Shown here piece after piece: positions 15,601 to 26,209 of a stretch of 64,000 bases of DNA. The notes under the pieces were generated by a model. It had not been told where the DNA came from. It saw nothing but the letters and a program-made list of their open reading frames with translations, and did no database searches. Numbering within the stretch: the stretch's first letter is position 1; each line of letters starts with the position of its first letter. This stretch comes from Oxalobacteraceae bacterium (GTDB taxonomy: Bacteria > Pseudomonadota > Gammaproteobacteria > Burkholderiales > Burkholderiaceae_D): NCBI GenBank assembly GCA_027490725.1, contig JAIXXN010000060.1, positions 1 to 64,000 of the forward strand, in the 5' to 3' direction. The position numbers and the translations under genes were made by a program.

Positions 15601-17298
15601 TCCGGCTGGTTCGCCAATCAGTGCGGGGCATTGCCGCAATGCGCCTTACTGTCTGCCAGCGACAAGGCCATCGTCAACGACGGCAATAATCTGGTGAACT
15701 GGCTGCGTGGCCAGCAGCAGTATGCCAACGATACGATCTTCCGCGCCTACAGCATGACGCCGAATACGCCAGCTGGTGCCAGCGCTCCGCTGCCGATCGT
15801 GCTGGGCGATATCGCTTCGTCGAAACCGGCCTATGTGCGTGATCCGCGCAACGATTTCGCCGATGCCGATTATGTGACGTTCAAAGATAAATACGGCAAT
15901 CCGTCCAGTGCTGACTACCGCAGTGGCGCCGTGTTCACGGCCGCCAATGACGGCATGCTGCATGCCTTCAGTTCCAGCACCGGGCAGGAGTTGTGGGCAT
16001 ATGTACCACGCACCACTATGAAAAAACTGCCGGCGCTGGCCAGTACCCTGTACAGCACCAACCACCAGTTTACCGCCGATGGTTCGCCGGAAGTGGCCGA
16101 CATCAAGACCAGCGGTGGTAGCTGGCGTACCGTGCTGGTGGCCGGTCTGAATGGTGGCGGGCGCGGTTACTATGCGCTCGATATTACCGACACCAGCCAT
16201 CCCAAACAGCTGTGGGAATTCTGCGCCGACGCCAGCGTCTGCCCGCTCAGTGACGGTGATCTGGGACTCTCGTTCGGTAATCCCCAGTTCGGCACACTGG
16301 CCAGTGGACGCTGGGTGGTGTTCCTGACCTCGGGGTATAACAATGTGCCGGGCAGTGATGGCGTGAATACCGGTAACGGCAAAGGCTACCTGTATGTGCT
16401 GGATGCCTACACGGGCGAGTTGCTGAATAAGATCAGCACCAATGCCGGTGATGCCAGCACGCCTTCCGGGCTGGCCAAGATTGCCGCCATCAGTGCCGAC
16501 CCCGGCGCCGACCCGCGGGTCAACTATATCTACGGTGGCGACAATCAGGGCCAGATGTGGCGCTTCGACCTGTCCGCAGCGTCCGGCGCCATCAGCGTCA
16601 AGCTGCTGGGCGACGCGGGCGCGAGCAAGCCGATTACCACCCGACCCGATGTGACCATGTGCGCGGTGCCGGTCAGTAGTGAAGTCAATGGCGTGACGGT
16701 GACCACTACCACCGGCGTGCGGGTGGTGTTGTTCGGTACCGGGCGTCTGCTCGATGTGCCCGATACCAGCGACACCGCAGTGCAAAGCCTGTATTTGCTC
16801 AAGGATGGCGGCGCCACCATCGCCGACGTGCGTGGTTCGACCATGGTCAAGCAGACCCTTAGCCTGCTCGGCTCGAGCAGCAATCTGAACACCTACCAGA
16901 TCACCAGCAACCCGGTCGATCTGACCCAGAAGGATGGCTGGTACTTTGACTGGTCGCTGAACGCCGGCGAGCGCATGAATCTGGATCCGCAGATCGTCAG
17001 CGGGGTGGCCAATGTAGTGACCAATTTGCCGACGTCATCGTCGGCCTGTTCGGTGGGTGGCTCCAGCAATCTGTATCAGGTGAATGTCTGTAACGGGCAG
17101 GCGATCGGCAGCCATCCGGTCGGGCTGACACTGTCGAATACCTCGGCAGCGGTTGGCTTCATCATTATCCGGCTGCCGAACGGGCAACTGAAAATGGTCA
17201 CTACGCTGGCCGACGGCAGCAACAAGACCTCGCCGCTGTCCGAACAGATTTCAGCCGACGCCCACCGTACCGGCTGGCGCCGCGTGAAGGGCGAATGA
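12628..17298 (+). CDS. pilY1: Type IV pilus tip adhesin/biogenesis factor PilY1
   Basis: 1556 residues with a Sec signal peptide (hydrophobic core AGAALVLLTWLPQ, then AAQA). A von Willebrand A-like start LMLLFDNSGSMDQ near residue 55 gives a MIDAS-type DxSGS metal site. The middle is a long Ser/Thr/Ala-rich region, and the C-terminal third is the PilY1 beta-propeller (GAVFTAANDGMLHAFSSSTG, and VNYIYGGDNQGQMWRFDLS). PilY1 sits at the pilus tip, controls extension and retraction, and mediates adhesion. ATG 12628 is seven bases after GGATGGA; ATG 12625 is equally possible. It is longer than the 1160-residue Pseudomonas protein, mainly in the middle. Confidence 0.93.
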   Translation: MNKLRIPLAGAALVLLTWLPQAAQAGLTQIAQVPLLNISGTGTVKPNLMLLFDNSGSMDQTYTPDYVNDNLCRSGATLQAGVTACTVGHPPFMSPDFNKQYYNPAIRYGVPIKADGSYYPEQNAANTSNWTSVSGDGFGARKADLYGNTVTANLNLVSGFPDLKWCSGGSCQFNTASYTYPDATYQTATVYTTGPYYYTIGVGQFCTDDTMKTCKSTAVGATAPTGYPVPVKVRWCSDRLLTQCQGKRVGSFIYPAYSTPTGATASYGTIAIGASATASSLSISSVVVNGSTTITNATVTAATGTNSLIKQQTMASALAANIIATSVNLGAGSSKLYYACVRSPTGQASVPACSSFGITLSAENVVAVLPVSCTGSVSVANCQPFTDSSRAGWGLAVTAPSVVTTPYAPGKAVMTFSGSSTSASLTAILKNLSYAGTTLIGSSSFSSPAYLSLGKGRSPSQIASAVVAAIGTGGSIKAYLGNSSNCPSGYTSSSVCLVNWAAVDNSATLSAFSMDNQGGISWSRSATSGYAAAVNDAIAVSTSALSAGSGAPNPFVRVNIVSGQTYPKGVDRSDCAGASSCSYAEEMTNFANWYVYYKSRLQMMKTSVGIAFSAITANYKVGYVKLSNAGAGAAIDLKPADFAGTARASWYTTLYNTTTSGSTPIRTAMDNVGRMFGNLSPYNYASGLEVVQYPCQQNFMILTTDGYWNGSSTANVSNNDNVDNPARFCTLARGCVDGRAQTQPSISDVALHWYNGGSSTGTVSLRPALEPDMTKPGSVPAASGENTHLHMNTYTLGLGVDGVMTYEPNYDSAPKSTGDFYKLITGATSGCPWNSNGAYVWPDPDTGNGASTVQERVDDLWHAAINGHGKYFSAQDPKDVVSGLSEALSNMQVHVGAAAAAATSTPNITLTDNDIFSDTFTTVKWFGELSDRKIDSTDGSVSSTVTWTTSDTLGKKVAASSDTRSIYMYNTSGSNGGTPDEFRFANMKGPASGWFANQCGALPQCALLSASDKAIVNDGNNLVNWLRGQQQYANDTIFRAYSMTPNTPAGASAPLPIVLGDIASSKPAYVRDPRNDFADADYVTFKDKYGNPSSADYRSGAVFTAANDGMLHAFSSSTGQELWAYVPRTTMKKLPALASTLYSTNHQFTADGSPEVADIKTSGGSWRTVLVAGLNGGGRGYYALDITDTSHPKQLWEFCADASVCPLSDGDLGLSFGNPQFGTLASGRWVVFLTSGYNNVPGSDGVNTGNGKGYLYVLDAYTGELLNKISTNAGDASTPSGLAKIAAISADPGADPRVNYIYGGDNQGQMWRFDLSAASGAISVKLLGDAGASKPITTRPDVTMCAVPVSSEVNGVTVTTTTGVRVVLFGTGRLLDVPDTSDTAVQSLYLLKDGGATIADVRGSTMVKQTLSLLGSSSNLNTYQITSNPVDLTQKDGWYFDWSLNAGERMNLDPQIVSGVANVVTNLPTSSSACSVGGSSNLYQVNVCNGQAIGSHPVGLTLSNTSAAVGFIIIRLPNGQLKMVTTLADGSNKTSPLSEQISADAHRTGWRRVKGE

Positions 17299-17436
17299 TG
17301 GCGCAGATGGCCTAAGCGGGCAAAACCCGGGTAAAACTGGTGGCGGGAGAGGGCAAACGGCGGGAAAAGGTTCACACGAGGGGGCCAACTACCGGTAAAA
17401 TCGAGGGTTTGCAGAACCGCCTCAGAACGCGAACAC

Positions 17437-19104
17437 ATGGTCAACGATATCGAAAACGTAACACCCGAGTCCAGCGACGACACCGTCGCCGTCAGCAGTG
17501 CCAAAACGCCCGCGCTGATCGCCCGCGAAGTGCAGCGTCGCCGCACCTTCGGGATTATTTCTCACCCGGATGCGGGTAAGACCACGCTGACCGAAAAGCT
17601 GCTGCTGTTCTCGGGCGCGATCCAGATGGCCGGTACCGTCAAGGCGCGCAAGAGTGGCCGTCATGCCACCTCGGACTGGATGGAAATCGAGAAGCAGCGC
17701 GGCATTTCCGTGGCTTCCTCGGTGATGCAGTTCGAATTCCGCGACCACGTAGTCAATCTGCTGGATACCCCGGGTCACCAGGACTTCTCGGAAGATACCT
17801 ACCGCGTGCTGACCGCAGTTGACTCGGCACTGATGGTGATCGACGCCGCGAAAGGTGTCGAAGCACAGACCATCAAGCTGCTCGACGTGTGCCGCATGCG
17901 CAATACGCCGATCGTTACCTTCATGAACAAGATGGACCGCGAAACCCGCGATCCGCTGGAGCTGCTGGACGAACTGGAATCGGTGCTGAAGATCCAGTGC
18001 GCACCGGTGACCTGGCCTATCGGCATGGGCAAGAACTTCCGCGGTGTGTACCACCTGCTGAACGACGAAATCATGCTGTTCAAGGCCGGTGAAGAAAAGG
18101 CCGACGGCGCTTTCGAAGTCATCAAAGGCATCGATAATCCGCGCCTGCAGGAGATGTTCCCGCTCGAGATGGATCAGCTGCGCATGGAAGTGGAACTGGT
18201 GCATGGCGCCTCGAACCCCTTCGATCTGGAGCAGTTCCTGTCGGGTATCCAGACCCCGGTGTTCTTCGGCTCCGCAATCAACAACTTCGGTGTGCGTGAA
18301 ATTCTGTCGGCCCTGGTGGACTGGGCACCCGCACCGCGCACGCGCGACGCCACGGTGCGCGCCGTGGCCCCGACCGAACAGCCATTTACCGGCTTCGTGT
18401 TCAAGATCCAGGCCAATATGGACCCGGCGCACCGCGACCGGATCGCCTTCCTACGCGTGTGCTCGGGCCGTTTCGAGCGCGGCATGAAAGTCAAACACCT
18501 GCGTCTGGGGCGTGAAATCAAGGTCTCCTCGGTGGTGACCTTCATGGCATCCTCGCGCGAACAGGTCGAAGAAGCCTACGCCGGCGACATCATCGGTCTG
18601 CCGAACCACGGCAATATGCAGATTGGCGACTCGTTCTCGGAAGGCGAAATGCTGACCTTCACGGGGATTCCCTACTTCGCGCCGGACTTCTTCCGCTCGG
18701 TGCGGATTCTGAACCCGCTGAAGATCAAGCAATTGCACAAAGGTCTGCAGCAGCTGGGCGAAGAGGGCGCAGTGCAGGTCTTCAAACCGGTGCAGGGCGG
18801 CGAACTGGTACTGGGCGCGGTCGGTGTGCTGCAGTTCGAAGTGGTGGCCAGCCGTCTGAAAAACGAATACGGTGTCGACGCCGTGTTCGAAGGCACTAGC
18901 ATCAGCAGCGCACGCTGGATTTCCAGCGATGACAAGAAGTCCCTGTCGGACTTCGAAAACGCGCTGGGTCACAACGTGGCCTATGATGCCGCCGGCAATA
19001 TGGCCTATCTGGCCACCTCCAGCGTGAATCTGCGTCTGACCGAAGAACGCTGGCCTAAGCTGAAGTTCCACGCTACCCGCGAACACTCGGCCAAACTGGT
19101 GTAA
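17437..19104 (+). CDS. prfC: Peptide chain release factor 3
   Basis: A 555-residue translational GTPase that removes RF1/RF2 from the ribosome after termination. GTP-binding motifs are clear: SHPDAGKTTLTEKLL (G1), DTPGHQDFSEDTYR (G3), MNKMDRE (G4). The C-terminal domains match RF3 (GVLQFEVVASRLKNEYGVDA). It is some 25 residues longer at the N terminus than E. coli RF3. The family usually begins near RRTFGIISHPD, so the first residues (VNDIENVTPESS) may be an extension or a start placed too early. It has its own 138-bp upstream gap. Confidence 0.97.
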   Translation: MVNDIENVTPESSDDTVAVSSAKTPALIAREVQRRRTFGIISHPDAGKTTLTEKLLLFSGAIQMAGTVKARKSGRHATSDWMEIEKQRGISVASSVMQFEFRDHVVNLLDTPGHQDFSEDTYRVLTAVDSALMVIDAAKGVEAQTIKLLDVCRMRNTPIVTFMNKMDRETRDPLELLDELESVLKIQCAPVTWPIGMGKNFRGVYHLLNDEIMLFKAGEEKADGAFEVIKGIDNPRLQEMFPLEMDQLRMEVELVHGASNPFDLEQFLSGIQTPVFFGSAINNFGVREILSALVDWAPAPRTRDATVRAVAPTEQPFTGFVFKIQANMDPAHRDRIAFLRVCSGRFERGMKVKHLRLGREIKVSSVVTFMASSREQVEEAYAGDIIGLPNHGNMQIGDSFSEGEMLTFTGIPYFAPDFFRSVRILNPLKIKQLHKGLQQLGEEGAVQVFKPVQGGELVLGAVGVLQFEVVASRLKNEYGVDAVFEGTSISSARWISSDDKKSLSDFENALGHNVAYDAAGNMAYLATSSVNLRLTEERWPKLKFHATREHSAKLV

Positions 19105-19147
19105 ATGACGCTGCGGGTGAGGCTGGCGACTGCCGCATCACCCCGTC

Positions 19148-19185
19148 TGGCGGCCCGATCCCGGGCCGCCATCATCCCCCCCCTC
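19148..19185 (+). terminator. Hairpin after prfC
   Basis: A perfect 10-bp stem TGGCGGCCCG/CGGGCCGCCA with an ATCC loop (19148-19171), followed not by T but by a C-rich tract. A strong structure, but an atypical terminator. Confidence 0.5.
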
Positions 19186-19281
19186 CCCCAAAAAACTGCA
19201 TGACTGAAGTGCTTGACCAATCGCAAGATTGCGTCGTGGCATGGGTTGTATCGTATGGCATCTTTGCTGTCGGAGTACACC

Positions 19282-19737
19282 ATGCGCGCCGTGCTTGCCG
19301 TCATCCTGTTTTCGCTAGCTCAGCCGCTGCTGGCCAGCCCGAACCAGCGTGAAGCGGTCGCGCTGGCAGTCAAGGGCGCCCGCTATCTGCAAGAGCATGG
19401 CAAGGCTGCGCTGATTGCCAGTATCAATCGCAAAGATCCTGCTTTCAATCAGGGGACGCTGTATCTGGCGATGCGCGACTTGAACGGCATCACCATCGCC
19501 CATCCCACCACCGCGCTGATCGGCAAAGACCTGCTCGACGTGCCGGACGCGGACGGCAAGCTGTTTCGTTACGAGATGCTGGCACTGGCGCGTGGTAAGG
19601 GCAGTGGCTGGGTCGATTACAAATTTCTCAATCCCAGGACGGGCAAGGTCGAGGCCAAAACCACCTACGTGTTGCGGGTCGAGGATGTCGCGCTCGAAGC
19701 GGGCGTCTACAAGCAGGAAGCAAGCGCCACCAGATAA
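19282..19737 (+). CDS. Secreted single Cache-domain protein
   Basis: 151 residues: a signal peptide (MRAVLAVILFSLAQPLLAS), then one sCache_2-type sensor domain covering the rest, with LYLAMRDLNGITIAHPTTALIGKDLLDVPDADGK (split here: LYLAMRDLNG, then AHP, then LIGKDLLD) and the family marks GSGWVDYKFLNP and TYVLRVEDV. Cache domains bind small molecules outside the membrane; here no membrane anchor or output domain follows, so it should be free in the periplasm. Start at ATG 19282 with CGGAG upstream. The receptor-like gene begins 39 bp later and is probably co-transcribed. Confidence 0.85.
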   Translation: MRAVLAVILFSLAQPLLASPNQREAVALAVKGARYLQEHGKAALIASINRKDPAFNQGTLYLAMRDLNGITIAHPTTALIGKDLLDVPDADGKLFRYEMLALARGKGSGWVDYKFLNPRTGKVEAKTTYVLRVEDVALEAGVYKQEASATR

Positions 19738-19776
19738 GTACACGGCGCCGCACCGGAAGCGAAGCAGAGAGGGACT

Positions 19777-20835
19777 ATGTTAAGCAAATTGCGGATAGGG
19801 CCGAAGCTGTTGCTGGCACCGGGCGTGGTGCTGATTTTGCTGATCGTGCTGTCGGTCGGGGCGTTTGCCGGCCTGCTACGTCAGAACCAGCGCCTCGAAG
19901 ATATGGTGCAACTGCGCGCGGTGCGTCTGAAGGCTGCCGATGATCTGGTGATCAATACCAACCGGGTGCATGCCGAAGCCTATCAGCTGCTGACGTGGAT
20001 CAATGCCAGCTTTTCCAGCGCGCGGGTGGATGCGCTGGTGCGCGACATCCATGCCCGTCATGCCGCGCTGGATCGCCAGTTCGCGCAGCTGGAGATCGCC
20101 ACCCAGGGCGATCTGGCTGAACAGCGCCTGGTGGTGCAATCGCAGCTTGCGTATGGCGAGTACGTCAAGGCCGTGAGCGATGTGATCGAACTCAGTATGG
20201 CTGACCATTCGATGGCGGCCAACGCCATGTCTAAGGCCGAACGCGGCTTCGATGTCGTGGCGCAGCGGCTGGATCAACTGGCGCGCCTTGAACAAGGCCT
20301 GAGCGTGCGCGCGTATGCGGTGGCGCAGGACGAGTTTCGCAGCTTGCGCAGCGTGATGCCGGCACTGGTGCTGGCCTCGATCGCACTATCGCTGCTAGTG
20401 AGTCTGCGGGTGCGGCGTGCCTTGTTAGGCGAATTCTGCGACATCGGCAATGCGGCGACCGACCTAGCGCAGGGCAATCTGACGGTGCGCCAGCGCAGCT
20501 ATGGCAGCGACGAAATCGCCGACACCTCGCGTGCGCTCGACAGCAGCATTCGCAACCTGAATGCCACGCTGAAAGCCATCCTGACATCGGCGCAGTCGAT
20601 CGGCAGTGCTTCGCGCGCGATCGCGGCGGGTTCGGTCGAACTGAATCTGGCCGGGCTCGACATCGACACCCAGCAGAAGCTGGCGCTAGTAGAGCAGGCC
20701 GCGCTCGCCGCCAGCAATCTGCAACAGCAGGCGGTCGACCTATCCGAAGCGGTGGCCCGCTTCAAGCTCGATGAAGAGGGCGACAACGGCGCGCCGCGCA
20801 GCGCCCGTCCGCACCTGACCGCAGTGCGAAGCTGA
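19777..20835 (+). CDS. Chemoreceptor-like protein lacking the signalling tip
   Basis: 352 residues. A transmembrane helix (about 11-33), a four-helix-bundle periplasmic domain (34-190), a second helix (192-210) and a HAMP domain (about 211-263). Normal methyl-accepting chemotaxis proteins follow with about 270 residues of coiled-coil hairpin. Here SIGSASRAIAAGSVELN, the start of the first methylation helix, runs after about ten residues into TQQKLALVEQAALAASNLQ, the last part of the returning helix, and ends AVARFKL. The tip that binds CheA and CheW is absent, and the frame is intact. It cannot work as an ordinary chemoreceptor. GAGAGGG precedes the start. Confidence 0.85.
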   Translation: MLSKLRIGPKLLLAPGVVLILLIVLSVGAFAGLLRQNQRLEDMVQLRAVRLKAADDLVINTNRVHAEAYQLLTWINASFSSARVDALVRDIHARHAALDRQFAQLEIATQGDLAEQRLVVQSQLAYGEYVKAVSDVIELSMADHSMAANAMSKAERGFDVVAQRLDQLARLEQGLSVRAYAVAQDEFRSLRSVMPALVLASIALSLLVSLRVRRALLGEFCDIGNAATDLAQGNLTVRQRSYGSDEIADTSRALDSSIRNLNATLKAILTSAQSIGSASRAIAAGSVELNLAGLDIDTQQKLALVEQAALAASNLQQQAVDLSEAVARFKLDEEGDNGAPRSARPHLTAVRS

Positions 20836-20854
20836 GTCGCACCGCTAGCAAAAA

Positions 20855-20882
20855 CCGGGGTCAGATCCGACATCCGGACACG
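20855..20882 (-). repeat. GGGGTCAGATCC dispersed element, copy 1
   Basis: A 28-bp element starting CCGGGGTCAGATCCGACA. It is inverted relative to the two copies in the following tandem repeat (27 of 28 identical to 20967-20994, and matching again at 21074-21101) and exactly matches the reverse complement of 26987-27014. Confidence 0.8.
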
Positions 20883-20898
20883 CTCTGATCCGTAAAGA

Positions 20899-21112
20899 CC
20901 TGAGCGGTTTGTTCTGCCCCGGCGATGTTTCATTGTAGGCAGATAGGCGCATGCGACAGTTGAGTTCGTGTCTGGATGTCGGATCTGACCCCGGGTTTGA
21001 AGTTGCCTGAGCAGCTAGTTCTACCCCGGCGATGTCTCATTGTAGGCAGATAGGCGCATGCGACAGTCGAGCCCGTGTCTGGATGTCGGATCTGACCCCG
21101 GGTTTGAAGTTG
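20899..21112 (+). repeat. Two tandem 107-bp repeats carrying the GGGGTCAGATCC element
   Basis: Unit 1 is 20899-21005 and unit 2 is 21006-21112. They differ at only about ten positions, mostly transitions. Each unit runs from CCTGAGC through GTAGGCAGATAGGCGCATGC to the inverted GGGGTCAGATCC element and GTTTGAAGTTG. No coding frame is supported. Together with 20855-20882 and 21123-21156 they fill the gap between the receptor gene and gcvP, which holds no gene. Confidence 0.85.
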
Positions 21113-21116
21113 CTGG

Positions 21117-21156
21117 GCAAAAAAACGGGGTCAGACTGCTTGGTCTGACCCCGTTT
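21117..21156 (-). terminator. gcvP terminator made from a GGGGTCAG inverted repeat
   Basis: A perfect 14-bp stem (AAACGGGGTCAGAC at 21123-21136 with 21143-21156) around a six-base loop. Read on the minus strand it is followed by a run of T (21117-21125) and lies 28 bp after the gcvP stop, a textbook intrinsic terminator. Confidence 0.85.
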
Positions 21157-21183
21157 GAGCTGGGCTGCGAAAGCAGCCTGCGC

Positions 21184-24078
<2,895 letters not shown>

Positions 24079-24173
24079 GATTTGTCAGGGCCGAAAGAGG
24101 AAGACGATGGGTAGAACGGAGTGCCGGCGCAGCGCGCGGGCAGGGCGTGGCGCTCAAAGCGCCGGTGTTTCAA

Positions 24174-24231
24174 GGTACTTGCAAAGTACCTGCAATGGAT
24201 AAGCAAAGGGCCAGCAAGCTGCTGGCCCTTT
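24174..24231 (-). promoter_or_regulatory. Two hairpins between gcvH and gcvP
   Basis: Hairpin a, 24205-24231: perfect 12-bp stem AAAGGGCCAGCA/TGCTGGCCCTTT with a 3-base loop, directly after gcvH. Hairpin b, 24174-24190: GGTACTT/AAGTACC with a 3-base loop. Neither has a proper T tract on the minus strand, so partial termination or RNA protection is more likely than full termination. Confidence 0.55.
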
Positions 24232-24238
24232 GAGTCCA

Positions 24239-24619
24239 TTAATGGTCGGTGGTTTTGCCGTAGGCGGCAGCGTCCAGCAGAGCGTCGATCGCACCAGCGT
24301 CGGCTGGCTTGATCTTGAACAGCCAGGCAGCGTAGGCGTCGGCATTGATCGATTCAGGTGCGTTCACCACGTCGTCGTTGACAGCGATGATTTCGCCGGC
24401 GATCGGAGCGTAGATGTCGCTGGCTGCCTTGACCGATTCCACCACGGCGGCGTCATCACCGGCGCCGAAGCTGGCACCGACTTTTGGCAGTTCGACGAAC
24501 ACGATGTCGCCCAGTGCGTCCTGTGCGAATTCGGTGATGCCGACGGTAACGGTGCCGTCAGCCTCAGCGCGTACCCATTCGTGGGATTCGGTGTACTTCA
24601 GGTCTGCAGGGATATTCAT
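24239..24619 (-). CDS. gcvH: Glycine cleavage system H protein
   Basis: 126 residues, the normal length. GcvH carries the lipoyl arm that shuttles the aminomethyl group between P, T and L proteins. The lipoylated lysine is K64 in VVESVKAASDIYAP; the start reads MNIPADLKYTESHEWV, typical of the family. GGAG lies seven bases before the ATG. It lies 59 bp after gcvT and is followed by a strong hairpin. Confidence 0.98.
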   Translation of the reverse strand: MNIPADLKYTESHEWVRAEADGTVTVGITEFAQDALGDIVFVELPKVGASFGAGDDAAVVESVKAASDIYAPIAGEIIAVNDDVVNAPESINADAYAAWLFKIKPADAGAIDALLDAAAYGKTTDH

Positions 24620-24678
24620 GTAAGGCTCCAGAGTGAGAGAGTGCTACGGTTATAGAGTGTTTTTTCGGTACGACAGGG

Positions 24679-25800
24679 TCAGACTGCCAGAATTTTACCG
24701 TTACGGACGAAGGGCAGCTTAACTACCGAGGCGGCCAGCTTCTTGTCGCGGATTTCCACGTGCACGGTGTCGCCGACGGCGACGCCGTTCGGGACGCGCG
24801 CCAGTGCGATGGCTTGCTGCATGGTCGGGCTGAACGTGCCGCTGGTGATTTCGCCAGTCGCTTCGGTGCCGGCCACGATGACTTTCTGGTGGGCGCGCAG
24901 GACACCGCCTTTTTCACGCAGGATCAGGCCGACGAACTGGGCGTTCTGGCCCATCGCTTGCAGGGCAGCTTTGCCGATGAAATCGCGCTCGGACACCAGA
25001 TCGATGGTCCATGCCAGACCGGCGTCCAGCGGGTTGACGGTTTCGTCCATGTCCTGACCGTACAGATTCATGCCCGCTTCCAGACGCAGGGTGTCACGCG
25101 CACCCAGACCGGCCGGTTTCACGCCGGCAGCCGCCAGTGCGTTCCACAGGGCTTCGGCCTGTTCGGCGGCGACGCCGATTTCGAAGCCGTCTTCACCGGT
25201 ATAGCCGGTGCGGGCGATCATCGCTTCGCCGAAGGTGGCGCTCTGGGCGAAGGCAACGTTGAATGGTTTCATCTCGGCGCTGACGGCCTGCGATTCAGGG
25301 ATCACTTGCCAGACTTTGGTGCGGGCGTTCGGGCCTTGCACGGCGATCAGGGCCATCGCATTAGCGCCATCGCGGCGCTGGGTGATGGTCAGGCCGCTGT
25401 TGGTGGCGCTGTTCTGTTGCTGCATCCAGGCCACGTCTTTTTCGGCGGTGCCGGCATTGACCACCAGACGGAACCAGCTCTCGTTGATGAAATAGACGAT
25501 CAGATCGTCGATCACGAAGCCTTGCGGGTTCAGCATGCACGAGTACAGGGCTTTGCCCGATACCTGCAGCTTGTCGACATTGTTGGCCAGCAGGCCGCGC
25601 AGGAAGGTGCGCACATTGTCGCCCTTGATGTCGACCACGCACATGTGGGCCACGTCGAACATGCCGACGTCGGTACGTACCGCGTGGTGTTCTTCGATTT
25701 GCGAACCGTAGTTGACGGGCATATCCCAGCCGCCAAAGTCGACCATACGGGCGCCGGCTGCGCGGTGTGCATTATTGAGGGGGGTAGCTTTGAGCGTCAT
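24679..25800 (-). CDS. gcvT: Aminomethyltransferase (glycine cleavage T protein)
   Basis: A 373-residue T protein that moves the methylene group from aminomethyl-GcvH to tetrahydrofolate and releases ammonia. Typical stretches are GGWDMPVNYGSQIEEHHAVR near the start, MFDVAHM, ARTGYTGEDGFEI, and LGARDTLRLEAGMNLYGQDMDE. It is the first gene of the gcv operon and is directly preceded by a tandem glycine riboswitch. Confidence 0.98.
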   Translation of the reverse strand: MTLKATPLNNAHRAAGARMVDFGGWDMPVNYGSQIEEHHAVRTDVGMFDVAHMCVVDIKGDNVRTFLRGLLANNVDKLQVSGKALYSCMLNPQGFVIDDLIVYFINESWFRLVVNAGTAEKDVAWMQQQNSATNSGLTITQRRDGANAMALIAVQGPNARTKVWQVIPESQAVSAEMKPFNVAFAQSATFGEAMIARTGYTGEDGFEIGVAAEQAEALWNALAAAGVKPAGLGARDTLRLEAGMNLYGQDMDETVNPLDAGLAWTIDLVSERDFIGKAALQAMGQNAQFVGLILREKGGVLRAHQKVIVAGTEATGEITSGTFSPTMQQAIALARVPNGVAVGDTVHVEIRDKKLAASVVKLPFVRNGKILAV

Positions 25801-25878
25801 GATTCCTCAGTCCAAATCGAATAGGGGTTAACAGAGCATCGTCGAACGCCGTTATGGCATTCCACAATGTTCGCAGAC

Positions 25879-26098
25879 CCCTCTGTCCTTGATACCTGAG
25901 AGATTACGGCAACGGGGGTACCGTTATCCGTGCGCCCCTTCGGTGGACCGCTGGCTGATGCCGCGATCGCTCTCCAGAGTTGGTCCAGTTGGCATCCCGC
26001 TGGTGCGGCCGCGCTGGTCCCTTGATCGGTCCTTTTGCCTGAGAGTTTTTGGGTAGTGCCCCTTCGGCGGCAACGCTGGTTTGCCCTCTCCCGATCAA
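25879..26098 (-). promoter_or_regulatory. Tandem glycine riboswitch controlling gcvT-gcvH-gcvP
   Basis: Read on the minus strand, aptamer I (about 26098-26022) has CGGGAGAGGGC, GCCGAAGGGGCA and AACTCTCAGGCAAAAGGAC; aptamer II (about 25981-25879) has CTCTGGAGAGCG, CACCGAAGGGGCGCACGG and ATCTCTCAGGTATCAAGGAC. These are the conserved glycine-aptamer cores, twice, as in Vibrio and Bacillus. Such switches usually raise expression when glycine is high. The joining stretch (about 40 nt) is longer than usual. The 78 nt between it and gcvT should hold the expression platform; I see no strong terminator there, which would fit control at translation. Confidence 0.94.
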
Positions 26099-26106
26099 GA
26101 CTCGGG

Positions 26107-26136
26107 AATATATGTCAGAAAGGGGGGTAATGTCAA
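26107..26136 (-). promoter_or_regulatory. Sigma70 promoter of the gcv operon
   Basis: On the minus strand a perfect -35 TTGACA (26136-26131), an 18-bp spacer and a -10 TATATT (26112-26107). Transcription would begin near 26100, right at the first base of riboswitch aptamer I. Confidence 0.85.
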
Positions 26137-26209
26137 TCTGCAGCGCAGCGTCCGGGGCTTGAGGGGGCGCACGAATGGCGCACGGGCGGCGCCCTGAAAT
26201 CGTACACTT

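Noticed and set aside
19171..19190. Poly-C stretch as a phase-variable site
   Set aside because: It lies between genes after prfC, about 90 bp before the next start, with no promoter or frame it could switch.
20899..21112. Insertion sequence or CRISPR
   Set aside because: Two direct 107-bp units without spacers, transposase frame or target duplications; a repeat family is the simpler reading.
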